From: JALOAT01 sp041685115
GTDB lineage: Bacteria; Pseudomonadota; Gammaproteobacteria; Thiohalomonadales; Thiohalomonadaceae
NCBI GenBank assembly: GCA_041685115.1
Contig: JAWLGK010000015.1
Span: forward strand, 31,360 to 95,359
DNA: 64,000 bases
Reading direction: 5' to 3'
Part shown: one piece after another, positions 15,844 through 25,049 of the stretch
Numbering within the stretch: the stretch's first letter is position 1
How the letters are laid out: every line of letters begins with the position of its first letter
Made by a program: the position numbers and the translations under genes
The notes under the pieces: model-generated
What the model was told of the DNA's origin: nothing
The model's input: only the letters and a program-made list of their open reading frames with translations
The model's database searches: none

Positions 15844-16403
15844 GCGAAATTCTCGACGAACTGTTCGAATTTTGGAAAACGCTCAGCCATGCCGCTGCCG
15901 CTGAATTCGGCAACCCAGCCGTCCGGCACCACGAACAGGCGGATGCACTTGAAATCCGGTTGTGCGCCCATGTCGTACCAATGCAGGGTACCGGCCGGTA
16001 CGCTCACCAGGTCGCCCTGCTTGCACAGCAGGCCGTAGACGGTGTCGCCCACGTTCAGATAGAACAGTCCACTGCCGTCCACGAAGAAGCGCACCTCGAA
16101 ATCCTTGTGGATGTGTTCTTCAAGGAACTTGGCGCGCAGCTCGTCCTTCTTGGGGTGATCCGGGCGCAGGGAAACGACGTCCACGGACTGGAAGCCGTAT
16201 TCCTCATTGAGCTTGCCCACCTGCTTCGCATACGCGGCGAGCACCTCCTCCTGGTCCGCCTCCGCCGATAGCGGCTGGTTCGTCTCCCAACGCTCGAAGC
16301 GCACGCCGAGGGATTTCAGTCGCGTGCTGATCTCGGCGTGGTCCCGGATTACTTCGCGCGGCGCAACCCTGTCACTTTTTTCATAAATCGCCAAAGTACT
16401 CAT
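15840..16403 (-). CDS. mtnD: Acireductone dioxygenase (ARD)
   Basis: A cupin metalloenzyme of 187 residues that oxidises acireductone to the 2-keto acid precursor of methionine (Fe form) or to an off-pathway product (Ni form). The metal ligands are His97, His99, Glu103 (EEHIHKDFEVRFFVDG) and His141 (PAGTLHWYDMG), each one residue later than the numbering I recall for the Klebsiella enzyme. It lies 3 bases after mtnB and overlaps mtnC by 4 bases, so the three enzymes catalyse consecutive steps and are co-translated. Confidence 0.97.
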   Translation of the reverse strand: MSTLAIYEKSDRVAPREVIRDHAEISTRLKSLGVRFERWETNQPLSAEADQEEVLAAYAKQVGKLNEEYGFQSVDVVSLRPDHPKKDELRAKFLEEHIHKDFEVRFFVDGSGLFYLNVGDTVYGLLCKQGDLVSVPAGTLHWYDMGAQPDFKCIRLFVVPDGWVAEFSGSGMAERFPKFEQFVENFA

Positions 16404-16406
16404 GCT

Positions 16407-17036
16407 TCACCCCCGGCTATGCAACTCACAATCGAACAGGAATTCGAAGGCTTCCAGGTGCCGCAGCGTCTCATCCACGTCCGCGCCCCAGGTATAGAGA
16501 CCGTGGCCCGCAATGAGATAGCCCCAGGTATGCGGATGACTGTCCAGCCAGGTCTCCACCTGGGTGGACAACCGCGGGATGTCCTGGTCATTGGGGAACA
16601 CGGGCACCACTACCGAGGTCGCGTGGGTGTCGATACCGCGAAACGCCTTGAGCAGCTCATAGTTCTCAAGCACCACCACGCCCTTGACCTTGCGTGACAG
16701 CAAGGTCGCATTACGCGAATGAGTATGCAGCACGGCACCCACTTCCGGATAACGCGCGTACAAGGCCGTGTGCAACAGGGTCTCTGCGGATGGGCGCTTG
16801 CTGGTGCCGAGCGGACGGCCGGCCCCGTCGATGCGCATGATGTCGTCCGCGGTCAGATGGCCCTTGTGACGCCCGGATACGGTGATGGCGACGTCACCGC
16901 CTGGCAGACGCGCGGAGAAATTACCGCTCGTGGCAGGGACCCAACCCCGCGCGAATAGCTGGACGCCGGCCCGGACCAACGCTTCGGCCGCCGCCTGGAA
17001 TCCGTCTTTTGATGCACGTTCGGCACTGGCCGACAT
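16407..17036 (-). CDS. mtnB: Methylthioribulose-1-phosphate dehydratase
   Basis: Zinc class-II-aldolase-fold enzyme of 209 residues that dehydrates 5-methylthioribulose-1-phosphate. WVPATSGNFSARL is the phosphate-binding N-terminal motif, Glu85 sits in RPSAETLLH, the metal histidines are His104 and His106 (VLHTHSRNA), and His178 lies in LIAGHGLYTWG. I chose ATG 17036 (AGGG upstream) over an upstream in-frame start at 17081, since the family begins around MS..E..K. It is the first gene of the mtnBDC operon and diverges from the transporter gene. The upstream enzymes (MtnP/MtnN, MtnA) are not in this window. Confidence 0.95.
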   Translation of the reverse strand: MSASAERASKDGFQAAAEALVRAGVQLFARGWVPATSGNFSARLPGGDVAITVSGRHKGHLTADDIMRIDGAGRPLGTSKRPSAETLLHTALYARYPEVGAVLHTHSRNATLLSRKVKGVVVLENYELLKAFRGIDTHATSVVVPVFPNDQDIPRLSTQVETWLDSHPHTWGYLIAGHGLYTWGADVDETLRHLEAFEFLFDCELHSRG

Positions 17037-17194
17037 CCTGAAAACCCTCACGCAAAGAACGGCCGATTCTAGCGCGGACACACAACCACCGCATAGGCAC
17101 GGAGTGACGCGGCGGTCTCGCCGCGCAAGGAAGCACGCACTCGCGCCCTGTAGCGCGCCGGGCGTATACTCGCGCAGCCTTGGTCACCACGCCT

Positions 17195-18427
17195 ATGCCC
17201 TTCCCCATTTTCGTCCTCGCGGTCGTCTTCCTGCTCATCGCCGTGAGGCGCTTCGGGCAGACGCACATTCCCATCTGGGTGGCCATGGGCAGCGGCGCCG
17301 CCGCCGTGCTGCTCAGCGGCCACATGACCCCGGCGGCTGCGGCCGCCGCCGTCGACTGGGACGTGATGGGCTTTCTCCTGGGCGTCTTCATCATCGGCGA
17401 CGCCCTGGAGCGCAGTGGTCTGCTGTTCGCCACCACCTATCGCCTGCTCGCCGACGTGCGCTCCGCCGACGCGCTTGTACTGCGCCTCCTGCTGGGCGCC
17501 GGCCTCGGTTCGGCACTGCTGATGAACGACACCCTTGCCATCATCGGCACTCCCCTGGCCCTGCTGCTCGCCCGCGAACACGGCCTGCCGCCGCGCCTGC
17601 TGCTGTTGACCCTGGCCTTTGCCATCACCATCGGCAGTGTCACGAGCCCCATCGGTAATCCCCAGAACCTGCTCATTGCCCTGCATGGCGGCATGGCGGC
17701 GCCATTTGTGAGTTTTCTCCGGCACCTGCTGCTGCCGACGCTGCTGAACCTGATGCTCACCTTTGTGGTGCTGCGCGTGTTGTTGCACAAGGATTTTCAT
17801 GCGACACCGCTACGGCATTCCCGTGTGGTGGTCTCCGACCCTGCCTTGGCGCGCCTGGCACGCTGGTCGCTAGGCCTGTTCATGGCACTGGTTGGCCTAC
17901 GTATTGCGCTGGTGCTGGCGGACGCACCAGTGGCGCTCCGTTTGAGCCACATCGCCTTGCTGGCGGCCTCTCCCATCGTCTTGCACGGCCCCCGCCGCGC
18001 CTTGATGCGCCATCTCGACTGGCGCACCCTGGTGTTCTTCGCGGCAATGTTCGTGCTCATGCGCAGCGTCTGGGAGACCGGTTTCTTCCAAGGCTTCGTC
18101 GCCCCGGATACGAATCTGGCCGCCATGCCCACGGTATTGGCCGTGAGCGTACTGCTCTCCCAACTCATCTCCAATGTACCGCTGGTGGCGCTCTATCTGC
18201 CCGTGCTCGAACTGGCCGGTGGCGGTGAGCCTGCCATGCTGGCACTCGCCGCCGGCAGCACCATCGCGGGCAACCTGCTAATCCTGGGCGCCGCGAGCAA
18301 CGTGATCATTCTGCAAAACGCCGAACGCCGTGCCGGTGTCACGGTGGGATTTTTCGAATTCGCGCGGGTGGGGGTGGTGGTCACCGTCATGAACCTGGCG
18401 GTGTACTGGCTGTTTCTGCCGGTCTGA
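17195..18427 (+). CDS. ArsB/NhaD-superfamily (SLC13-like) anion or Na+/H+ transporter
   Basis: Integral inner-membrane transporter of about 410 residues with 10-12 hydrophobic helices in two halves. Repeated hairpin motifs are GSALLMNDTLAIIGTPLALL with TIGSVTSPIGNPQN in the first half, and SQLISNVPLVALYLP with AGNLLILGAASNVIILQ in the second. These SN.P / GN.QN loops mark the ion-transporter superfamily (ArsB, NhaD, DASS, CitM). I use ATG 17195; a TTG at 17180 is also possible. The substrate is unknown: no arsenic genes are adjacent. It diverges from mtnB, so a role in sulfur or organic-anion uptake is conceivable but unsupported. Confidence 0.85.
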   Translation: MPFPIFVLAVVFLLIAVRRFGQTHIPIWVAMGSGAAAVLLSGHMTPAAAAAAVDWDVMGFLLGVFIIGDALERSGLLFATTYRLLADVRSADALVLRLLLGAGLGSALLMNDTLAIIGTPLALLLAREHGLPPRLLLLTLAFAITIGSVTSPIGNPQNLLIALHGGMAAPFVSFLRHLLLPTLLNLMLTFVVLRVLLHKDFHATPLRHSRVVVSDPALARLARWSLGLFMALVGLRIALVLADAPVALRLSHIALLAASPIVLHGPRRALMRHLDWRTLVFFAAMFVLMRSVWETGFFQGFVAPDTNLAAMPTVLAVSVLLSQLISNVPLVALYLPVLELAGGGEPAMLALAAGSTIAGNLLILGAASNVIILQNAERRAGVTVGFFEFARVGVVVTVMNLAVYWLFLPV

Positions 18428-18488
18428 ATCGGCGATTGCCATTGGCATGCGAACGTCGCCCGCGTGGTGCGGGAGGCGGTGTTGGGAT

Positions 18489-18519
18489 CCCGGAGTGCGC
18501 TGCGCTCTATCCGGGCTAC
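18489..18519. repeat. REP-like palindrome (family E, best copy)
   Basis: CCCGGAGTGCGCTGCGCTC then TATCCGGGCTAC: a 12-base imperfect stem around GCGCTGCGC. It is followed directly by the convergent terminator. Related copies are at 4165-4192 and, weakly, 1737-1762. Confidence 0.6.
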
Positions 18520-18524
18520 ACAAA

Positions 18525-18554
18525 AAAGAAAGGGACCCGAGGGTCCCTTTCTTT
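18525..18554. terminator. Bidirectional terminator between transporter gene and pnp
   Basis: AAAGAAAGGGACC with loop CGAG and GGTCCCTTTCTTT: a long symmetric hairpin with A run on the left and T run on the right. It can act for pnp (minus, 17 bases after its stop) and for the convergent transporter gene (plus). Confidence 0.85.
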
Positions 18555-18571
18555 GTGCCGTCGGTTCAGGC

Positions 18572-20665
18572 TTATTCGCCTTCTTCGATGGCCTTGATGG
18601 ATAGGCGGATGCGGCCCTGCTTGTCGATCTCCAGGACCTTCACACGCACGGTCTGGCCTTCGGACAGCTTGTCGGCCACGTTCTCCACGCGCTCGTGAGA
18701 GATCTGGGAGATGTGCACCAGGCCGTCGCGGCCCGGCAGCACGGTGACGAAGGCGCCGAAGTCCATGAGTTTGGCCACGCGGCCCTCATAGACCTTGCCC
18801 ACTTCCACCTCGGCGGTCAGCTGCTCGATACGGCGGCGGGCCTCTTCACCGGCGGCCTTGTCGACCGAGGCGATCTTCACGGTGCCGTCGTCATCCAGAT
18901 CGATGCTGGTACCGGTCTCCTCGGTGATGGCGCGGATGGTGACACCGCCCTTGCCGATCACGTCGCGGATCTTGTCCGGGTTGATCTTGAAGGTGATGTA
19001 GCGTGGTGCGAATTCCGACAGGTCGGTACGCGGCGCGTTGATCGCCTTCTTCATCTCGCCGAGGATGTGCAGGCGACCGTCATGGGCCTGGCTCAGCGCG
19101 ATCTGCATGATCTCGCGGGTGATACCTTCGATCTTGATGTCCATCTGCAGGGCGGTCACGCCGTTCTCGGTGCCGGCGACCTTGAAGTCCATGTCGCCGA
19201 GGTGATCCTCGTCGCCCATGATGTCCGTGAGCACCGCGAACTTGTCCTGTTCCTTGATGAGGCCCATGGCCACGCCCGCCACGGGCGCCTTGGTGGGCAC
19301 GCCGGCGTCCATGAGCGCCAGGCTGGAACCGCATACGCTGGCCATGGAGCTGGAACCGTTGGATTCGGTGATCTCGGACACCACGCGGATGGTGTACGGG
19401 AAGTCGGCCATGTTGGGCATGATGGCCTGCACGCCGCGCTTGGCAAGGCGGCCGTGGCCGATCTCGCGGCGCTTGGGGCTGCCGACCATGCCGGTTTCTC
19501 CGACGCAATACGGCGGGAAGTTGTAGTGCAGCAGGAAGGCCTCCTTGCGCTCGCCTTCCAGGGCATCGATGATCTGCGCGTCGCGCGCCGTGCCAAGGGT
19601 GGCGACTACCAGCGCCTGGGTCTCGCCGCGGGTGAAGATGGCGGAACCGTGGGTACGGGGCAGCACGCCGACCTTGATGTCGATGGGACGCACGGTCTTG
19701 GTGTCGCGGCCGTCAATGCGGGGCTTGCCGGTCAGGATGGTGCTGCGCACGACCTTGTATTCGAGATCGCTGACCGCGGTGGACACCTTCGCCGCATCCC
19801 AGGAACGCTCGGCGTCCGGATTGGCCAGCTTGGCCACGGCGTCGGCACGGATTTCGCCGAGGCGCGCATAGCGGGCCTGCTTCTCGTGAATGGTGTAGGC
19901 CTGCTCGATGGGCGCGGCACACAGCTCGGCCACGGCGTTGAGCAGGGCCTCGTCGGCCGCGGGCGCCTGCCAGTCCCAGCGGGGCTTGCCGGCGACGGCG
20001 ACCAGTTCGTTGATGGCCTTGATGACGGCCTGCATCTGCTCGTGGCCGAACATGACGGCGCCGAGCATGACGTCTTCCGGTAGCTCCTGGGCCTCGGATT
20101 CGACCATGAGCACCGCGCTTTCGGTACCCGCAACCACCAGGTCGAGCTGGGATTCCTTAACGGCGGCAAGGCCCGGGTTCAGCAGATACTGACCCTCCTT
20201 GTAGCCCACGCGCGCAGCGCCGATGGGCCCGTTGAAGGGCACACCCGACAGAGCCAGGGCTGCCGAGGCGCCGATCATGGACGGGATATCCGGGTCGATG
20301 TCGGGGTCCAGGGAGACCACCGTGGCGACGATCTGGACTTCGTTGTAGAACCCCTCGGGGAACAGCGGGCGCAGCGGGCGGTCGATGAGGCGCGAGGTGA
20401 GCGTTTCCTTCTCGGAAGGCCGGCCCTCACGGCGGAAGAACCCGCCGGGGATGCGGCCTGCCGCATAGGTGCGCTCCTGGTAGTTCACGGTGAGCGGGAA
20501 GAAATCCCGCCCTGGGGCCGCTTCCTTCATCGCTACGGCAGTGACCAGCACGACCGTATCGCCCATGCTGCACATCACGGCGCCGGTGGCCTGACGAGCG
20601 ATAGCACCTGTTTCTAATCTGACGGTGCGGTCACCGTACTGAAACTCTTTTACGGTCGGTGTCAC
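18572..20665 (-). CDS. pnp: Polynucleotide phosphorylase
   Basis: 3'-5' phosphorolytic exoribonuclease and degradosome component, 697 residues. Two RNase PH-like domains are present: the first has FFPLTVNYQERTYAAGRIPGG; the second contains ILPRT-like GVLPRTHGSAIFTRGETQAL and the catalytic region GDEDHLGDMDFKVAGT. They are followed by KH (INPDKIRDVIGKGGVTIRAI, near 555-575) and S1 (VGKVYEGRVAKLMDFGAFV, near 620). Length and order match E. coli (711). It lies 30 bases after rpsO, the conserved rpsO-pnp arrangement. In E. coli the leader is cut by RNase III for autoregulation; I did not find a clear equivalent hairpin in the 30-base gap. Confidence 0.98.
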   Translation of the reverse strand: MTPTVKEFQYGDRTVRLETGAIARQATGAVMCSMGDTVVLVTAVAMKEAAPGRDFFPLTVNYQERTYAAGRIPGGFFRREGRPSEKETLTSRLIDRPLRPLFPEGFYNEVQIVATVVSLDPDIDPDIPSMIGASAALALSGVPFNGPIGAARVGYKEGQYLLNPGLAAVKESQLDLVVAGTESAVLMVESEAQELPEDVMLGAVMFGHEQMQAVIKAINELVAVAGKPRWDWQAPAADEALLNAVAELCAAPIEQAYTIHEKQARYARLGEIRADAVAKLANPDAERSWDAAKVSTAVSDLEYKVVRSTILTGKPRIDGRDTKTVRPIDIKVGVLPRTHGSAIFTRGETQALVVATLGTARDAQIIDALEGERKEAFLLHYNFPPYCVGETGMVGSPKRREIGHGRLAKRGVQAIMPNMADFPYTIRVVSEITESNGSSSMASVCGSSLALMDAGVPTKAPVAGVAMGLIKEQDKFAVLTDIMGDEDHLGDMDFKVAGTENGVTALQMDIKIEGITREIMQIALSQAHDGRLHILGEMKKAINAPRTDLSEFAPRYITFKINPDKIRDVIGKGGVTIRAITEETGTSIDLDDDGTVKIASVDKAAGEEARRRIEQLTAEVEVGKVYEGRVAKLMDFGAFVTVLPGRDGLVHISQISHERVENVADKLSEGQTVRVKVLEIDKQGRIRLSIKAIEEGE

Positions 20666-20695
20666 TGTTACTTCCTTTTGGGGTTCGTACAGGGA

Positions 20696-20965
20696 TTACT
20701 TGCGCAGGCCGAGGCGCTCGATCAGGGCGCGATAGCGTTCCACATCCTTCTTCTTGAGGTAGTCGAGCAGCTTGCGGCGCTGGCTCACCATGTGCAGCAG
20801 GCCACGACGGGAGTGGTGGTCCTTCGCATGGGCCTTGAAATGACCGGAGAGGTCGTCGATGCGCGCGGACAGCAGCGCCACCTGCACCTCGGTGGAACCG
20901 GTGTTGGCTTCGTTTTTGCCGAACTCCTTGATGATGTTCAGCTTCTGTTCAGCGGTGAGAGGCAT
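20696..20965 (-). CDS. rpsO: Ribosomal protein S15
   Basis: Primary-binding protein of the small subunit, 89 residues as in E. coli. Typical segments are MPLTAEQKLNIIKEFGKNEA, NTGSTEVQVALLSARI and HHSRRGLLHMVSQRRKLLDY. The start is ATG 20965 with AGGAG about 11 bases upstream; a GTG 12 bases earlier has no room for a ribosome-binding site. It is followed by pnp and preceded by truB at a gap of 109 bases that may carry its own promoter. Confidence 0.98.
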   Translation of the reverse strand: MPLTAEQKLNIIKEFGKNEANTGSTEVQVALLSARIDDLSGHFKAHAKDHHSRRGLLHMVSQRRKLLDYLKKKDVERYRALIERLGLRK

Positions 20966-21074
20966 TTTCTGAAACACTCCTGGCTAATACTGCATTACGC
21001 GTAAAGTTGGGTATTTTAAGCCCGCCGGTCCCCAGGGAACAAGCACGGCCTTGGTGTAACAAGGGATCTTCGCT

Positions 21075-21995
21075 CTAATGCTGGACCATCAGCCGCTTGG
21101 GGGCGACCCGGCCGTCATCGAGGATGCTACCCACGCCGATGAAGCCCTGCCCTTCGCGGAACAGGCGCACCCAGCCGTGGGTCGGGGCCTGCGGCACCAG
21201 GACCGCCTGGCCCTGGCCCAGGTAATAGGCCGCATTGTCCGTCAGCTGGACCGCCGGCCAGTCCGCCAGTGCCTCTTCCATGGGCAGCAGCAGCGCGTCC
21301 AGGGCGGCGAGGCCGTCGGCCTTGGTCTCCCGCAGTTGGTCCAGGGTGACCGCCCCTTCGAGGCGAAACGGCCCGGCGGCATTACGGCGCAGCGCCGACA
21401 GGTGGGCGCCGCAGCCCAGGGCCGCGCCAATCTCCTCGGCGAGGGTACGGATATAGGTGCCCTTGCTGCAGTGGACGTGGATCTCCAGTTCGTCACCTTC
21501 CAGGCGCAGCATGCGCAGCTCGTAGATGTGTACCGTGCGCGGCTTGCGCTCCACCTCAATGCCCTGGTGGGCGAGTTTGTAGAGCGGTTGTCCCTGATGC
21601 TTCACAGCCGAGTGCATGGGCGGGATCTGGACGATCTCTCCGGTGAAACTCTCCAGCACCTCACGCACCCGCGCCTCGTCCAGAGGGCCAACCGGGCGGG
21701 TCTCGATGACCTCGCCTTCTGCATCCGCGGTGGTGGTGCGCACGCCGAGCTTGCAGGTCCCCGTGTAGACCTTGTCCGCATCGAGTAGAAAGGCCGATAG
21801 CTTGGTGGCCTCGCCGAGGCAGATGGGCAGCAGCCCGCTGGCGAGCGGATCCAGGTTGCCCGTGTGTCCTGCCTTGCGTGCCTCGAACAGGCGCTTCACG
21901 TCCTGCAACGCGGCGTTCGAACCCAACCCGACCGGCTTGTCGAGCAGCAAAATACCATTGACATTACGGCCGCGGCCGCGTTGATGACGAGCCAT
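21075..21995 (-). CDS. truB: tRNA pseudouridine(55) synthase
   Basis: Forms pseudouridine 55 in the T loop of tRNAs. 306 residues; catalytic Asp49 in KAGHTGNLDPLASGLLP, N-terminal NGILLLDKPVGLGSN, Tyr in the DKVYTGTCKLGVRT strand, and a C-terminal PUA domain (about 250-306). Position 26 has Asn (GLGSNAAL) where many TruB enzymes have Ser/Thr. The ATG directly abuts the rbfA stop codon, so the two are coupled. Confidence 0.97.
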   Translation of the reverse strand: MARHQRGRGRNVNGILLLDKPVGLGSNAALQDVKRLFEARKAGHTGNLDPLASGLLPICLGEATKLSAFLLDADKVYTGTCKLGVRTTTADAEGEVIETRPVGPLDEARVREVLESFTGEIVQIPPMHSAVKHQGQPLYKLAHQGIEVERKPRTVHIYELRMLRLEGDELEIHVHCSKGTYIRTLAEEIGAALGCGAHLSALRRNAAGPFRLEGAVTLDQLRETKADGLAALDALLLPMEEALADWPAVQLTDNAAYYLGQGQAVLVPQAPTHGWVRLFREGQGFIGVGSILDDGRVAPKRLMVQH

Positions 21996-22370
21996 TCAAT
22001 CCTCGGAGTCTTCTTTTCGATCTTTCGCCACGGCCTGGTCGATAAGCGCCGACAGGTGCGCCCCGCGTTCGCTGGTGGTGTCATGTACGAAGCGCAGTTC
22101 GGGTAGCGCCCGCACGATCATGCGCCTCCCCAGTTCGTGACGCAGAAATCCCGCGGCCTTCTTCAGCACCGCCAGCGCCGCCTGCGCCTGCTCAGCATCC
22201 CCGAGCACACTCACGAACACCTTGGCGACGGACAGGTCACGGCTGAGCTCCACCGCCGCGACGGTCACCATGCCGACCCGTGGGTCTCGCATTTCCTGTT
22301 GGATAAGCAGCGCCAGTTCGCGCTGCATCTGATCTGCTATACGGTCTGTACGACTGAATTCACGTGCCAT
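21996..22370 (-). CDS. rbfA: 30S ribosome-binding factor A
   Basis: KH-like assembly factor for 30S maturation and cold adaptation. 124 residues beginning MAREFSRTDRIADQMQRELA, with DPRVGMVTVAAVELSRDLSV in the RNA-binding face and the conserved LRFVHDTTSERGAHLSALI C-terminal region. It lies between infB and truB as in E. coli. The 75-base gap from infB contains a strong hairpin. Confidence 0.97.
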   Translation of the reverse strand: MAREFSRTDRIADQMQRELALLIQQEMRDPRVGMVTVAAVELSRDLSVAKVFVSVLGDAEQAQAALAVLKKAAGFLRHELGRRMIVRALPELRFVHDTTSERGAHLSALIDQAVAKDRKEDSED

Positions 22371-22401
22371 GGTCCACCCCGCTCATGCCTCAACAACGGA
22401 A

Positions 22402-22434
22402 ACGGCGTCGCCCCGCCAGGCGGAGCGACGCCGT
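22402..22434 (-). promoter_or_regulatory. Strong hairpin in the infB-rbfA spacer
   Basis: On the minus strand ACGGCGTCGC pairs with GCGACGCCGT (10 bp, 22425-22434 with 22402-22411) around a GC-rich loop that can pair further. It is followed by TTTCCGTTGTT. It may act as a partial terminator or as an mRNA-processing/stabilising structure within the operon. Confidence 0.55.
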
Positions 22435-22445
22435 CAGGCCCCGCG

Positions 22446-25025
22446 TCAGAGGGTGCGCTGTACCTGGACGCGTTCGAAGACCTCGATCTGGTCACCGACA
22501 CGGACGTCGTTGTAGTTACGCACGGCGATACCGCATTCCGTGCCCATCTTCACTTCGTTCACGTCGTCCTTGAATCGGCGCAGCGATTCCAGTTCGCCTT
22601 CGTAGATGACCACGTTGTCGCGCAGCACGCGAATGGGCGCGTGCCGCTTGACGGTACCATCGATCACCATGCAGCCGGCGACCGCACCGAACTTGGGCGA
22701 GCGGAACACGTCGCGCACCTGAGCCAAGCCGATAATGGTCTCCTTGAACTCGGGCGCCAGCATGCCCGTCATGGCCTTCTTCACCTCATCCAGCAGCTCA
22801 TAGATGATGCTGTAGTAGTGAAGATCGACGCCCTGGTCCTCGATGAGGCGCTTGGCGCCGCCATCGGCACGCACGTTGAAGCCGAGAATGATGGCATTGG
22901 ACGCCACCGCCAGGTTCACATCCGATTCGTTGATGCCGCCGACGCCGGCCGAAACGATCTTCACCCGCACCTCGTCGGTGGACAGACGCGTCAGGGAATC
23001 GGAAATGGCTTCTGCCGAGCCCTGCACGTCCGCCTTGAGCAGGATATTGAGGGTTTGTACCTGGCCCTCTTCCATCTGCGAGAACACACTGTCGAGCTTG
23101 GCCTGCTGCTGACGCGCCAGCTTGACGTCGCGGAACTTGCCCTGGCGGAACAGCGCGACTTCACGCGCCTTGCGCTCATCGGGCACGACGATGACCTGTT
23201 CACCTGCATTTGGCGTCCCGGAAAGTCCGAGTACCTCCACGGGGATGGACGGGCCGGCTTCCTCGATAGGCAAACCGTTCTCGTCGAACATCGCACGCAC
23301 ACGGCCGTATTCGGTACCGGCAAGCAACACGTCGCCCTTGCGCAACGTACCGTTCTGCACCAGCAGCGAGGCGAGCGCACCACGCCCCTTATCGAGCCGC
23401 GACTCGATGACCGTGCCGCTGGCCGCGCCATTTGGTACGGCCTTGAGCTCAAGCACTTCCGCCTGCAGCAGCACCGCTTCGAGCAGTTCATCGATACCCG
23501 TGCCGACCTTGGCCGACACATTCATGAACATGGTGTCGCCGCCCCAGTCTTCCGGAATGACTTGCAGGTTCGAAAGCTCCTGGCGCACGCGATCGGCATT
23601 GGCTTCCGGCTTGTCGATCTTGTTCACCGCCACAATGAGCGGCACTCCGGCGGCGCGCGCATGCTCCACCGCCTCCTTGGTCTGCGGCATGACGCCGTCA
23701 TCGGCGGCCACCACCAGAATGACGATATCGGTCACCTTGGCGCCACGGGCGCGCATGGCCGTGAAGGCCGCGTGACCCGGGGTATCGAGGAAGGTGATGA
23801 CGCCGCGCGGGGTCTCCACGTGGTAGGCGCCGATGTGCTGCGTGATGCCGCCGGCTTCCCCGGCGGCCACTTTCGCGCGGCGGATGTAATCGAGCAGCGA
23901 GGTCTTGCCATGGTCGACGTGACCCATGATCGTGACCACGGGCGGGCGCGCCTCGGCCTCGCCTTCGGAATCGATCTCCTGGACCAGGTCCTCTTCCAGG
24001 GCGTTCTCCCTTAGCAGCTTGTACTTGTGTCCCATCTCCTCGACAACGATAGCCGCGGTCTCCTGATCGAGCACCTGATTGATGGTCACCATGGTACCCA
24101 TCTTCATCATCTGCTTGATCACTGCGGCGGCCTTCACGGACATGCGGTTGGCCAGCTCGCCGATGGTGATGGTCTCAGGGATGATCACTTCACGCACCAC
24201 GGGACCGGTCGGCTTGGCAAACCCGTGAGTGCCGGCGGCAGCCCCATGCGCAGGGGCCTTGGTGGTCCTGGATTTCTTCTTGCGTCGGGCCGCGACGTCC
24301 GCCCGATCGGCCGAAACGTGCAGCTCGCGACGGCCGAAAGCCGCACCCTCCTCGGCTTGTTCGCGCGCCCCTTTACCACGCTTGGGTTTCTTGTCCGCAC
24401 GCGTGTCGGCGGCGGGGGCGGCCACGGCGGGCTTGCGCTCCACGACCGGCGCTGCCGCCTTGCGACGTTCCTCGTCGGCCTTACGGCGTGCCTCTTCCTC
24501 GGCCCGGCGCGCTTCTTCCTCGGCTCTGCGGCGCGCATCCTCATGGCGTCGAGCGTCCTCTTCAGCCTGCCGGCGTGCCTCCTCGGCGGCGCGCCCCGCC
24601 GCTTCTTCGGCACGGCGCTGTGCCTCGCCCTCGAGTTGTTTCTCGAGGCGTTCGGCGATTTCCTCGTCCTCGCGACGCGCTTCTGTTTCCTCGACGGTCT
24701 CGCGCTTTACATACGTGCGCTTCTTGCGCACCTCGACCGTCACGGTCTTGGCTGCGCCACGGGCACCGCCACCTGCCGCCTGCCTGAGTTCGCTCGTGGT
24801 ACGACGCTTAAGCGTAATGCGCTTGGGCTCGACCGACGTCTCACCGTCGCCCTTTTCGCTGCCATGGCGATGACGCAGGAAATTCAGCAGCCTTTCCTTG
24901 TCCTCGTCGCTGATGATGTCGTCGCCCAGTTTGGCCGACACGCCCGCACCTGCGAGCTGGGACAGCAGACGGTCCAATGGAACTCCGATGACTTCCGCAA
25001 ATTGTTTGACGGTTACTTCAGACAT
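22446..25025 (-). CDS. infB: Translation initiation factor IF-2
   Basis: GTPase that delivers fMet-tRNA to the 30S subunit. 859 residues. The N-terminal IF2N domain begins MSEVTVKQFAEVIGVPLDRL. A charged Glu/Arg/Ala-rich coiled segment (about 110-200) follows, then a linker. The G domain has G1 GHVDHGKT at 368-375, G3 DTPGH and G4 NKIDKPEA; domains II-IV end at EVFERVQVQRTL. The start is ATG 25025 with GAGGAG upstream. Only one long form is evident, although internal starts producing shorter isoforms, as in E. coli, cannot be excluded. It lies 24 bases downstream of nusA. Confidence 0.98.
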   Translation of the reverse strand: MSEVTVKQFAEVIGVPLDRLLSQLAGAGVSAKLGDDIISDEDKERLLNFLRHRHGSEKGDGETSVEPKRITLKRRTTSELRQAAGGGARGAAKTVTVEVRKKRTYVKRETVEETEARREDEEIAERLEKQLEGEAQRRAEEAAGRAAEEARRQAEEDARRHEDARRRAEEEARRAEEEARRKADEERRKAAAPVVERKPAVAAPAADTRADKKPKRGKGAREQAEEGAAFGRRELHVSADRADVAARRKKKSRTTKAPAHGAAAGTHGFAKPTGPVVREVIIPETITIGELANRMSVKAAAVIKQMMKMGTMVTINQVLDQETAAIVVEEMGHKYKLLRENALEEDLVQEIDSEGEAEARPPVVTIMGHVDHGKTSLLDYIRRAKVAAGEAGGITQHIGAYHVETPRGVITFLDTPGHAAFTAMRARGAKVTDIVILVVAADDGVMPQTKEAVEHARAAGVPLIVAVNKIDKPEANADRVRQELSNLQVIPEDWGGDTMFMNVSAKVGTGIDELLEAVLLQAEVLELKAVPNGAASGTVIESRLDKGRGALASLLVQNGTLRKGDVLLAGTEYGRVRAMFDENGLPIEEAGPSIPVEVLGLSGTPNAGEQVIVVPDERKAREVALFRQGKFRDVKLARQQQAKLDSVFSQMEEGQVQTLNILLKADVQGSAEAISDSLTRLSTDEVRVKIVSAGVGGINESDVNLAVASNAIILGFNVRADGGAKRLIEDQGVDLHYYSIIYELLDEVKKAMTGMLAPEFKETIIGLAQVRDVFRSPKFGAVAGCMVIDGTVKRHAPIRVLRDNVVIYEGELESLRRFKDDVNEVKMGTECGIAVRNYNDVRVGDQIEVFERVQVQRTL

Positions 25026-25049
25026 GCACAACTCCTCGCTCAGCCCGCC

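Noticed and set aside
17037..17194. Possible SAM riboswitch in the mtnB/transporter divergent region
   Set aside because: The gap is short, and no kink-turn or the conserved SAM-I/SAM-II core could be seen on either strand.
17195..18427. Arsenite efflux pump ArsB
   Set aside because: Superfamily motifs fit, but there is no arsR, arsC or arsA nearby and the family covers many substrates, so a specific name is not justified.
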